Assembly: GCA_002455335.1 (NCBI GenBank) | Contig: DKKP01000151.1 | Location: forward strand, 3,722-16,663 | Length of the DNA: 12,942 nt | Reading direction: 5' to 3' | Source of the DNA: Anaerolineales bacterium UBA6663 | Lineage (GTDB): Bacteria > Chloroflexota > Anaerolineae > Anaerolineales > UBA6663 | In this document: in pieces, positions 6,863 to 12,858 of the stretch | How positions within the stretch are numbered: the stretch's first letter is position 1 | Layout of the letters: each line of letters opens with the position of its first letter | Position numbers and translations under genes: made by a program | The notes under the pieces: generated by a model | Told to the model about the DNA's origin: nothing | What the model saw: only the letters and a program-made list of their open reading frames with translations | The model's database searches: none

Positions 6863-7633
6863 TCATTGGAGCTCTTCGGTCAACGCCTGGAGCCGGCGTG
6901 CGTGGGTCGAGATGGCCTCGGAGTTGGCCAGTGACAACAAACCACTGAGCCGCTCGTAAAGGTCAGGTCGACCCAACCACTCGACCACCTGCTCGTGGAT
7001 CCACTTGTTGTAAGCCAACGGGTAACGGCCCTGGGCGATGAACAGGGCCTGAAGAAACTCCTGTTGGGCCTTGTAGAGCCGATCGAAGGCCTGGAAGGGC
7101 AGGTCGCGTCTCAGAAAGAACGGGACATGCTCGAGGTCATACTGGCAGGCGTCGCGCACCATCGCAAGCCGGGCTGCACGCAGGTCCATGTCGTAGTACG
7201 GCAGCCAGCGCGCACGTAGTGCCGTCAGATGGGGGCCGGGCTTGGTCAGCGGGGCGCTGTGGGCGATGTGGTTCCCGATTTCGAGCTCGAAGGCGTCAAG
7301 CCCACCGCCATCGTCCCAAACGTTCGGGGTGTACACGCCCGTGATCACGTCGGCGTGGACATGGGCGAAAGGGCCAGTGTTCCGAAACTCCTGAACGTCG
7401 CTGTCGTGCGCCAGGAACGCCGCCCAGCGGGCCTCGAGCCCGGCCACGGCCAGCGCCGACAGTCCGGCTGTGGCCAACAGCACAAGATCCAGGTCGCTTT
7501 CCGGAGTTGCGCGCCCGCGGGCGCAGGAGTTGGTGATCAGGATCGTGTCGACGGCGTCGTCGGTCGCGAAGGTGTGTGCGATCGCGTCGGCGACACGGGC
7601 ATGGGTGTCGGTGGGGAAGACGGGCGTGGCCAT
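6863..7633 (-). CDS. Nucleotidyltransferase-fold protein (DUF4037-like C-terminus)
   Basis: A 256-residue protein with a nucleotidyltransferase superfamily signature near the N-terminus: NSCARGRATPESDLDLVLL starts at residue 35, giving a D47-x-D49 metal-binding pair, with D95 (HADVITG) a plausible third acidic residue. The usual G-S before x-A-R-G reads N-S. The C-terminal half is helical and carries YPLAYNKWIHEQVVEWLG (about 204-221), which I associate with DUF4037 proteins. Such proteins may transfer a nucleotide to a small molecule or protein; the substrate is unknown. The ATG at 7633 has no strong ribosome-binding site. It stands alone between the regulator promoter and the fasciclin-gene terminator. 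Fold confident, function not. Confidence 0.8.
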   Translation of the reverse strand: MATPVFPTDTHARVADAIAHTFATDDAVDTILITNSCARGRATPESDLDLVLLATAGLSALAVAGLEARWAAFLAHDSDVQEFRNTGPFAHVHADVITGVYTPNVWDDGGGLDAFELEIGNHIAHSAPLTKPGPHLTALRARWLPYYDMDLRAARLAMVRDACQYDLEHVPFFLRRDLPFQAFDRLYKAQQEFLQALFIAQGRYPLAYNKWIHEQVVEWLGRPDLYERLSGLLSLANSEAISTHARRLQALTEELQ

Positions 7634-7691
7634 CGGCCCACTGTAGCCGACCTGTCGGGGCGATTGGTTAGGATCGTCGCGACAAAACGTG

Positions 7692-7721
7692 AAGCGCGCG
7701 GCCCTCGCGGACCGCGCGCTT
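7692..7721 (-). terminator. Stem-loop terminator candidate after the LysM-FAS1 gene
   Basis: The perfect 10-bp arms AAGCGCGCGG (7692-7701) and CCGCGCGCTT (7712-7721) enclose a 10-base loop. On the minus strand, in the direction of the LysM-FAS1 gene, the stem is followed by CACGTTTTG, a short and offset T-run. It lies 24 bases past the stop codon, a good position for an intrinsic terminator. Confidence 0.65.
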
Positions 7722-7745
7722 GAGTTCAGGCATGATGGATGCCGG

Positions 7746-9014
7746 TTACGGCAGGATCACGGTGTCGATCACGTGGATCACGCCGTTCGAGGCCATGATG
7801 TCGGTGGCCGTGACCGTCGAGCTGCCATTCAGAACGACCTTGCCACCCACCACAGCGATGCTGATCGTGCTGCCCTGCGCGGCCGTGGCCGAGCTCAGGC
7901 CCACCACGTCCGCCGCGAGCACCTTGCCCGGCACGACGTGGTAGAGCAGGATGTTGCGCAGCGCCGCCGGGTCCTTGAGCAGCGCCGCCACAGTGCCGGC
8001 CGGCAGCTTGGCGAAAGCCGCATCGGTCGGGGCGAAGACCGTGAACGGCCCAGGGCCCTGCAGGGTCTCGACCAGGCCAGCCGCCTGGATCGCGGCCGCC
8101 AGCGTGTTGAACGAACCGGCCGCCGCCGCACGAGTCAGGATGTCGGGCGTCGGGACGTGCAGGGTCTGCCCAACGAAGATCGTGTCGCCGCTGATGCCGT
8201 TCGCCGAGCGCAGCGCCGCGACTGTGGTGCCGAACTGGCGCGCGATGCGGGTCAGGTTGTCACCGGCCTTGACGACATAGGTCTCGCTGCCGGTTGAAGC
8301 GGATCCGCCGGTCGTCGGGGCCGAGGCGGCCGGGGCCGAGCTGAGCGACGGCGGGAGGATCACGGTGTCGATCACGTGGATCACGCCGTTGGTCGCCGGG
8401 ATGTCCGTGGCGGTGACCGTCGAGTTGCCATTGAGCACGACTTTGCCGCCGCTGAGCGCGATGCTGATCGCCTCGCCCTGCACGCTCGTCGCCGAGCTCA
8501 AGCCGACGACGTCCGCGGCCATGACCTTGCCGGGCACGACATGGTACGTCAGCACGGCAGCCAGCTGGGCCGGGTTCGCCAGCAACGCGTTGAGCGTCGC
8601 CCGCGGGAGCTTGGCGAAGGCCGCATCGGTCGGGGCGAACACCGTGAACGGGCCAGGGCCGGCGAGGGTCTCGACAAGCCCGGCCGCCTTCACGGCGGTC
8701 ACAAGCGTGTTGAACGACCCGGCGCCGATTGCGCGCTCGACGATATTGACGTTCGGGATGACCAGCGACTGCCCGACGAAGATCGTGTCGCCGCTGAGGT
8801 TGTTGGCCCGGCGGAGCGAGTCCACGGGCACCGCGAACCGTCGACCCAGACGGGTCAGATTGTCGCCTGCGACCACGGTGTAGCTCGTGTCGCCCTCGGC
8901 AGCCAGCGCTTGCCGCGCCGAAGCGCCGGGCACAAACAGGGCGCTCAGGGCCAGACCCACAGCGAGGCCGGCCTGCAGCACATGCGGAAGTCGATTGCGT
9001 AGGGTGCGAAACAT
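7746..9014 (-). CDS. Secreted protein with two tandem LysM-fasciclin (FAS1) modules
   Basis: A 422-residue exported protein. The N-terminus has a basic start, a hydrophobic core (about 12-29) and an ASA cleavage site near 31-33. Module 1 is LysM (about 44-88, [12 protein letters not shown] ... [13 protein letters not shown]) plus FAS1 (about 90-222, including [23 protein letters not shown] and [13 protein letters not shown]). A Ser/Ala/Thr/Gly-rich linker (about 224-243) leads to module 2: LysM (about 246-289) plus FAS1 (291-422), ending flush with VIDTVILP. LysM binds peptidoglycan or chitin-type glycans and FAS1 is an adhesion domain, so the protein probably sits at the cell surface or in the matrix. 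The ATG at 9014 has GGAG 8-9 bases upstream; upstream in-frame codons add a non-signal N-terminus. No membrane anchor or sortase signal is visible. Confidence 0.93.
   Translation of the reverse strand: MFRTLRNRLPHVLQAGLAVGLALSALFVPGASARQALAAEGDTSYTVVAGDNLTRLGRRFAVPVDSLRRANNLSGDTIFVGQSLVIPNVNIVERAIGAGSFNTLVTAVKAAGLVETLAGPGPFTVFAPTDAAFAKLPRATLNALLANPAQLAAVLTYHVVPGKVMAADVVGLSSATSVQGEAISIALSGGKVVLNGNSTVTATDIPATNGVIHVIDTVILPPSLSSAPAASAPTTGGSASTGSETYVVKAGDNLTRIARQFGTTVAALRSANGISGDTIFVGQTLHVPTPDILTRAAAAGSFNTLAAAIQAAGLVETLQGPGPFTVFAPTDAAFAKLPAGTVAALLKDPAALRNILLYHVVPGKVLAADVVGLSSATAAQGSTISIAVVGGKVVLNGSSTVTATDIMASNGVIHVIDTVILP
7749..8282 (-). repeat. LysM-FAS1 module, copy 2 (DNA-level tandem duplication)
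   Basis: This encodes residues about 245-422 of the LysM-FAS1 protein. It is homologous to the copy at 8349-8885 with a 603-base (201-codon) period. A 35-base stretch starting at 7753 (aggatcacggtgtcgatcac...) is identical to one starting at 8356. Confidence 0.85.
8349..8885 (-). repeat. LysM-FAS1 module, copy 1 (DNA-level tandem duplication)
   Basis: This encodes residues about 44-222 of the LysM-FAS1 protein and pairs with the copy at 7749-8282. The copies share near-identical segments such as [15 protein letters not shown] and [13 protein letters not shown] but differ in the LysM loops, so the duplication is not brand new. Confidence 0.85.
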
Positions 9015-9111
9015 GTCCAAATCTCCTCGGTCTCGGTGACTCCGGCCGGCGCCCACGGCGCGCATCGCTGCTCCGGCTCGGTATGGCCCACGCCCCCGTC
9101 GGGGCAGCGGG

Positions 9112-9164
9112 ATTATACAAAGTTTCTACGCGTCATTTGTATTACGGTCAGCGGCGTGAGTCAA
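9112..9164 (-). promoter_or_regulatory. Candidate promoter(s) for the LysM-FAS1 gene
   Basis: On the minus strand there are two options. One is -35 TTGACT (9159-9164) with a 17-base spacer to TACAAA (9136-9141). The other is a perfect TATAAT (9112-9117) without a convincing -35. The second leaves a leader of roughly 90 bases before the ATG at 9014. Confidence 0.4.
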
Positions 9165-9243
9165 CGTCTCTTCATCAAATGCTCATCGCCGTGGAGGCAG
9201 ACGCCTCGAGGCCGAAGACCGGCGAGCGCGGCAATCTGTTTGG

Positions 9244-9271
9244 TTTCAAGCCGTTTTCTGCAGCGTATAAT
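9244..9271 (+). promoter_or_regulatory. Candidate promoter for yggX
   Basis: A perfect -10 TATAAT (9266-9271) lies 45 bases before the ATG. The best -35 at acceptable spacing is a weak TTTCAA (9244-9249, 16-base spacer). Confidence 0.45.
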
Positions 9272-9316
9272 CTCCGCTATCGAATGAGGCCGTTGTGAGA
9301 ACGCGAGGTCAATGCG

Positions 9317-9604
9317 ATGTCAGTGCGATTGGTGAAGTGCGTCAAACTGGGGCAGGAACTGCCGGGGCTTGTTCGGCCGCCGTTCCCGGGCGCTCTCGGG
9401 CAGCGCGTCTTCGAGCAGGTGTCGCAACAGGGCTGGGCGCTCTGGCAGCAGCAACAGACGCTGTTGATCAATCACCACGGCCTGTCGCTGTTTGATAAAC
9501 GCGCCCAGGCCTTTTTGATGCAGCAGCTCGAGGAATTCTTCTTCGGCCAGGGCCCGCAGGCGATCGAGGGTTGGGCGCCTGAGCCGTCAACACAGGACGG
9601 GTGA
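9317..9604 (+). CDS. yggX: Fe(II)-trafficking / oxidative-damage protection protein YggX-like
   Basis: A 95-residue protein matching the small YggX family (about 90 residues). It has an early cysteine (C8, family position about 7), then PPFPGALGQRVFEQVSQQGW (21-40), ALWQQQQTLLINHHGLSL (41-58) and a helical C-terminus with EEFFFGQ. The PG-x-LG-x-R ... W-x-x-WQ-x-x-QT-x-LIN pattern is diagnostic. In enteric bacteria YggX protects Fe-S proteins from oxidative damage and influences iron handling in the cytoplasm. The ATG at 9317 is preceded by GAGG 9 bases upstream. An ATG at 9312 is out of frame. It is a single plus-strand gene meeting the HAD gene tail-to-tail. The family is best known from Proteobacteria, so its presence here is of note. 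Confidence 0.88.
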   Translation: MSVRLVKCVKLGQELPGLVRPPFPGALGQRVFEQVSQQGWALWQQQQTLLINHHGLSLFDKRAQAFLMQQLEEFFFGQGPQAIEGWAPEPSTQDG

Positions 9605-9635
9605 CGACGGTGGATCGACCCGGTCACCCATCCTG
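9593..9635. terminator. Palindrome spanning both stop codons of converging yggX and HAD genes (possible bidirectional terminator)
   Basis: CAGGACGGGTGAC (9593-9605) and GTCACCCATCCTG (9623-9635) are inverted copies with one mismatch, enclosing a 17-base loop. In the minus-strand transcript the mismatch becomes a G-U pair. Each arm contains the last codons and TGA of one gene. No T-tract follows, so termination is plausible but not proven. Confidence 0.55.
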
Positions 9636-10304
9636 CGTCATCCGTCCTTCCAGCACATCCACCAGCACGGTCGCCCGATAGTCGGGCATCAGGCCGATCA
9701 GGTGGGGGAAGTGCTCGAGCTCCTCGACGGGGTGGCTTGTGGTGAGCGCCACGGCGCGCATCCCGGCGCGCTGCGCGGCCTCCAGCCCAAAGGGCGAGTC
9801 CTCAAAGACCAGACACTCGGCCGGCGACACGCCAAGTCGCGCAGCGGCGGTCAGAAACGGCTCGGGGTCTGGCTTCCCCCGTTGAACGTCTTCGGACGAG
9901 ATCACGGCATGGAAGAAGCGCTCGAGCCGCAGCGCCCTGAGTGTGAAATCGAGGTTGACGCGGCTGGCCGAAGAGGCCAACGCCCGCGGTAGCTCGGCCG
10001 CCGCGATCTGATCGAAGAAGGCGCGGAGCCCCGGCAGCGGCTCGATCGCGCCGCTGGCCAGACGCGCACGGTATCGATCCTCTTTCTCCGTGGCCATGGC
10101 GATGGCCTGATCGGGCTCCACCTTCGATCCAAAATACATGCGGATGATCTGCGGGTTCGGGAGCGACGCGGTCTGCCGGCCGATCTCGTTCGGGGTCAAC
10201 TGGATCCCGCGCTCGGCGAGGTATTCGGACCAGATGGTGTTGTGGACGTGCATGTTGTCGAGCAAGGTGCCGTCCATATCGAAGATCAAGGCTTTGAAGG
10301 TCAT
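9624..10304 (-). CDS. HAD-superfamily hydrolase, beta-phosphoglucomutase/phosphatase-like
   Basis: A 226-residue HAD phosphatase. Motif I is FDMDGTL with D9 (nucleophile) and D11 (acid/base), motif II is the serine near 111-112 (LASSAS), motif III is K144 in GKPDPEPF, and motif IV is ED at 168-169 (VFEDSPFG). A helical cap (about 16-85) lies between motifs I and II, as in the beta-phosphoglucomutase/sugar-phosphatase group. The ATG at 10304 overlaps the stop of the M20 peptidase gene as ATGA, so translation is probably coupled; the longer open frame to 10409 lies inside that gene. It likely acts on a small phosphorylated metabolite, which cannot be named from sequence. It is the last gene of the presumed YitT-peptidase-HAD operon. 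Confidence 0.9.
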   Translation of the reverse strand: MTFKALIFDMDGTLLDNMHVHNTIWSEYLAERGIQLTPNEIGRQTASLPNPQIIRMYFGSKVEPDQAIAMATEKEDRYRARLASGAIEPLPGLRAFFDQIAAAELPRALASSASRVNLDFTLRALRLERFFHAVISSEDVQRGKPDPEPFLTAAARLGVSPAECLVFEDSPFGLEAAQRAGMRAVALTTSHPVEELEHFPHLIGLMPDYRATVLVDVLEGRMTQDG

Positions 10305-11719
10305 CGTGTTTCCCTTGGCCCCTCCACAGGCCCCATTCGCTCGCTGAAGGCCTGCAGAAAACTGGCCGTCGAGCGCATCAGGTTTTGCAGCCCCCGCACC
10401 GAGCACCACTCGTCCGGGCCGTGGCTGCCGCCGGCCCAGCCCAACCCGCCCCAGACGAACGGGATGCCGAGCACGTCGGTGTACAGGTAATAGGGCGTGG
10501 CCGACGGTTCGATCGGGTCGACGACCGGTTCCACTCCCAACGCGCGATAGGCGTCGAGCATCGCCTGCACCACAGGGGCCTCGAACGGCGTGCGTGCGGC
10601 CGGATACCCCGAATCCATCACCACCTCGATGTCGCTGAACCCGCGACGGTCGAGGTGCGCCCGGAGCGCGTCAAGCACCGCCTCGATCGTGAACCCCGGC
10701 GGCATGCGGAAGTCGGCGGTCGCCCGGGCCTCGTTGGGCAGGATGGTGTGCGAGCCCTCGCCCAGATACCCCGACTTGAGACCGTTCAGGTTGAGCATTG
10801 GCGCGAACGACAGCCGACGCACCAGTTCCTCCGGCCCGGCGTCGTCCTTCAAGCGCTGGACGCCAAGCAACCGACGCTCCTCCTCAGTGTCGAGCCGTTC
10901 AGCCGCCGCGCACAGCAGGGCGTCATCGCTCGGCAGGATCGTGCCGTAGGCGGGCAGGCCGTCTACGGCCAGATGCTGCTGCGCGTCGACAAGGGTGCTC
11001 AGCGCCTGGATCAGTCGCCAGGCCGGCGAGGCCACCCACACGCCCAGGCTCGAATGGATCACCTCGCGCGAGCCGCCCCACGCGCCCGAGCGCGCGATGA
11101 ACTCGAGCCCGAGCACGCCTTTTGTGCCGAGGATGATGTTGGGCGTGTCGCCGGGCTGGCTCTGGCTCCAGAACGGCTCAAAGGCCGCGTCGGCGCTCAG
11201 CCGCTCGCGGTTCCGCTCGTAGAAACCGGGCAGCTCGAGCGAGCCGATCTCCTCCTCGCCCTCGATCGTCCACTTGATGTGGACCGGGAGCCCGCCGTTC
11301 TCGCGGAAGGCCTCGATGACGTGCAGCATCGCCATCAACGGGCCCTTCGAGTTGCAGGCCCCGCGCGCGACGATGCTCTCGCCGCCGAGCGGGTGGTTCC
11401 AGATCTCGGCCGCAAAGGGCGGGGTGGTCCAATCCTGATCGTCGACCGGTTGCACGTCGTACATACCGTAGAGCAGCAGCGTCGGCGCATCGGCACGGGC
11501 CGCACGCCACTCGGCGTACACGATCGGGTGGCTCTGCCGCCCGTGCAGCTCGACGCTGGCGCCCCGTTCGCGCAGCCAGCCGACCAACAGCTCCGCGCAC
11601 TCACGCACGCCCCGGTTCTGAGCCGAGACGCTGGGCTGCCTCAGAAATGCACGTGTGCGCTCCAGGTGCTCGGGCCAATGTGCCTCAAGATAAGCCAGAG
11701 TAGCGGTTGGCAGCGACAT
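10301..11719 (-). CDS. M20-family metallopeptidase homologue with non-canonical metal-ligand residues
   Basis: A 472-residue M20 homologue (ArgE/DapE/dipeptidase superfamily): an N-terminal catalytic half, a lid/dimerisation domain (about 215-330, starting near the H222 region VIHSSLG), and the C-terminal catalytic part. Conserved features are D88 (in YGMYDVQPVD), E156/E157 in EGEEEIGS, and H433 in GSHGPDE. The usual zinc-ligand His of G-H-x-D is Met86, the bridging Asp of RGA-x-D-x-KG is Asn123 (RGACNSKG), and the Asp expected around 180-188 is not seen (AAFEPFWSQSQ). The ATG at 11719 has GGAGG four bases upstream; a GTG at 11731 is less likely. It would cleave amide bonds of peptides or acylated amino acids if active, possibly with altered metal use. 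It lies 57 bases downstream of the YitT gene. Confidence 0.88.
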   Translation of the reverse strand: MSLPTATLAYLEAHWPEHLERTRAFLRQPSVSAQNRGVRECAELLVGWLRERGASVELHGRQSHPIVYAEWRAARADAPTLLLYGMYDVQPVDDQDWTTPPFAAEIWNHPLGGESIVARGACNSKGPLMAMLHVIEAFRENGGLPVHIKWTIEGEEEIGSLELPGFYERNRERLSADAAFEPFWSQSQPGDTPNIILGTKGVLGLEFIARSGAWGGSREVIHSSLGVWVASPAWRLIQALSTLVDAQQHLAVDGLPAYGTILPSDDALLCAAAERLDTEEERRLLGVQRLKDDAGPEELVRRLSFAPMLNLNGLKSGYLGEGSHTILPNEARATADFRMPPGFTIEAVLDALRAHLDRRGFSDIEVVMDSGYPAARTPFEAPVVQAMLDAYRALGVEPVVDPIEPSATPYYLYTDVLGIPFVWGGLGWAGGSHGPDEWCSVRGLQNLMRSTASFLQAFSERMGPVEGPRETR

Positions 11720-11776
11720 GGTTCCTCCCACCCGGTCAAATGGCAGCGGCCTTCCATCAGGCGCCCCAATCAGTAA

Positions 11777-12646
11777 TCACAAATGCGTGAGCGGCTTGAA
11801 CCCCTCACCCAGCGCCTCATGCGCCTGGCCGATCACGACGAAGGCCGTCGGGTCAACAGCCTGGATGATCGCCTTGAGTTGACTGACCTCGGAGCGACTG
11901 ACGGCCACGAACAGGATATGTCGCTCCTCGCCCGAGTACATGCCCGTGCCGGCCCAGCCCGTCACGCCGCGGGCCATGTCCTCCATCACCCGGTTCGCGA
12001 TCGCAGCAGGGTGTGCGGTAATGATCGTGGCCGCGCGCACGATGCCCACGCCCTCGGCGGCCAACTCGGCCGCCAGACCGCTGACGTAGAGCGCGATGAC
12101 GGCGAACAGCGCCGCCTCCCAGCCAAAAGCCAGGCCGGCGATAAAGACGATGGCGGTGTCGGTCAACAGGTAACTCTGGCTCAGTGGCACCCCGCGCCAA
12201 CGGCCGAGCAGCCGTGCGAGGATGTCGGTGCCGCCGGTCGTCCCCTGCGCTCGAAAGACAAGGCCCATGCCCAATCCGCCAATCACGCCGCCGAAGACGG
12301 CATTGAGGATCGGCTCGCGCGTGACGCCGTCTTTGGGCAACCAGTACATCAGGGCGTCGACCATCAGCGAGTACGCCACCACGGTCACGATCGTGCGGAC
12401 CAGGAATCGCCGGCCCCCCAGAAAGCGCCAGCCGATCAGGAAGAGCGGCAGGTTCATGATCAGCACAAGCGTGCCGATTGGCCAGCCCGTCAGGGCGTTG
12501 ATGATCTGGGCCAACCCGCTCACGCCGCCGGCGGCGAGTTGGGCCGGGATCAGGAAGACATCCATGGCGACAGCCTGGACCAGGCAGCCGATCAGGATCA
12601 GGATGTAGTCACGCAGGATGGTGGTGAATCGTTCTGGGGTGCGCAC
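11777..12646 (-). CDS. YitT-family membrane protein (DUF161 plus C-terminal DUF2179)
   Basis: A 289-residue protein. The N-terminal part has about five membrane segments (roughly 11-35, 38-72 region, 84-104, 117-133, 160-195) and the family hallmark GLGMGLVFRAQGTTGGTDIL (about 124-143). The soluble C-terminal DUF2179-like domain (about 215-280) includes TGMYSGEERHILFVAVS and AFVVIGQAHEALGEGF. The molecular function of the family is not established. I chose the GTG at 12646 because homology begins right there. The longer reading to 12748 takes its N-terminus from a palindromic repeat. No clear ribosome-binding site precedes the GTG, but a TAGAAT box lies 8 bases upstream, suggesting a leaderless transcript. 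It is first in a probable operon with the peptidase and HAD genes. Confidence 0.88.
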   Translation of the reverse strand: MRTPERFTTILRDYILILIGCLVQAVAMDVFLIPAQLAAGGVSGLAQIINALTGWPIGTLVLIMNLPLFLIGWRFLGGRRFLVRTIVTVVAYSLMVDALMYWLPKDGVTREPILNAVFGGVIGGLGMGLVFRAQGTTGGTDILARLLGRWRGVPLSQSYLLTDTAIVFIAGLAFGWEAALFAVIALYVSGLAAELAAEGVGIVRAATIITAHPAAIANRVMEDMARGVTGWAGTGMYSGEERHILFVAVSRSEVSQLKAIIQAVDPTAFVVIGQAHEALGEGFKPLTHL

Positions 12647-12654
12647 AAGGTTCG

Positions 12655-12660
12655 ATTCTA
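12655..12660 (-). promoter_or_regulatory. Candidate -10 box for a leaderless yitT-like transcript
   Basis: TAGAAT on the minus strand is a 5/6 match to the -10 consensus, and 8 bases separate it from the GTG start. There is no good -35 at 16-18 bases. This is weak evidence, given mainly because no ribosome-binding site is present. Confidence 0.3.
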
Positions 12661-12695
12661 CCGGATGCGTTCGCTGATCTGTTCTAGGGCGGTGT

Positions 12696-12743
12696 GCGAA
12701 CCGCGAAGCGCACAAAGAAGACCTCTGTGTCTTCGCGGTTCGC
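12696..12743. repeat. Palindromic repeat element (REP/MITE-like) upstream of the YitT gene
   Basis: GCGAACCGCGAAG (12696-12708) and CTTCGCGGTTCGC (12731-12743) are perfect 13-base inverted copies around a 22-base centre (CACAAAGAAGACCTCTGTG and flanks) that itself is partly self-complementary. The 'AACCGCGAAG...CTTCGCGGTT' form resembles dispersed intergenic repeats I have seen in other bacterial genomes. Its translation gives the KRTAKTQR-type peptide often mis-annotated at protein N-termini. Confidence 0.75.
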
Positions 12744-12770
12744 TTCACTTGGATAGGACAAGCGACGCAC

Positions 12771-12798
12771 TTGCCGAAACGATAATCCCGATCATAAT
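12771..12798 (+). promoter_or_regulatory. Candidate promoter for the zinc-ribbon gene
   Basis: -35 TTGCCG (12771-12776, 4/6) and -10 CATAAT (12793-12798, 5/6) are separated by 16 bases. The leader would be about 55 bases and includes the inverted repeat at 12804-12832. Confidence 0.45.
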
Positions 12799-12803
12799 GC
12801 GTT

Positions 12804-12832
12804 GGAAATCAACTCGAGATTGCGTTGATTCC
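12804..12832. repeat. Inverted repeat in the leader of the zinc-ribbon gene
   Basis: GGAAATCAAC (12804-12813) and GTTGATTCC (12824-12832) are complementary apart from one extra A, with a 10-base loop. It lies at or just after the predicted transcription start, so it could be an operator or a 5' RNA hairpin. Confidence 0.5.
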
Positions 12833-12858
12833 GGCAGTTGTCGATCCACGGAGAACCG

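Larger units (their letters stand above)
9015..9316. other. Divergent intergenic region between the LysM-FAS1 gene and yggX
   Basis: No coding sequence is supported in these 302 bases. It holds candidate promoters for both flanking genes and an inverted repeat, ATTATACAAA (9112-9121) against TTTGTATTAC (9136-9145), 8 of 10 positions complementary with 14 bases between arms. It also contains the short palindrome GCCTCGAGGC. No riboswitch or RNA gene was recognised. Confidence 0.6.

Noticed and set aside
9295..9495. Plus-strand open frame starting before yggX in another frame
   Set aside because: It overlaps yggX out of frame and matches no family, whereas the yggX frame is clear.
10385..11776. 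Long plus-strand open frame (463 codons) opposite the M20 gene
   Set aside because: It is the antisense shadow of a GC-rich gene: composition rich in R, H, Q and D with no domain, while the minus strand shows clear M20 motifs.
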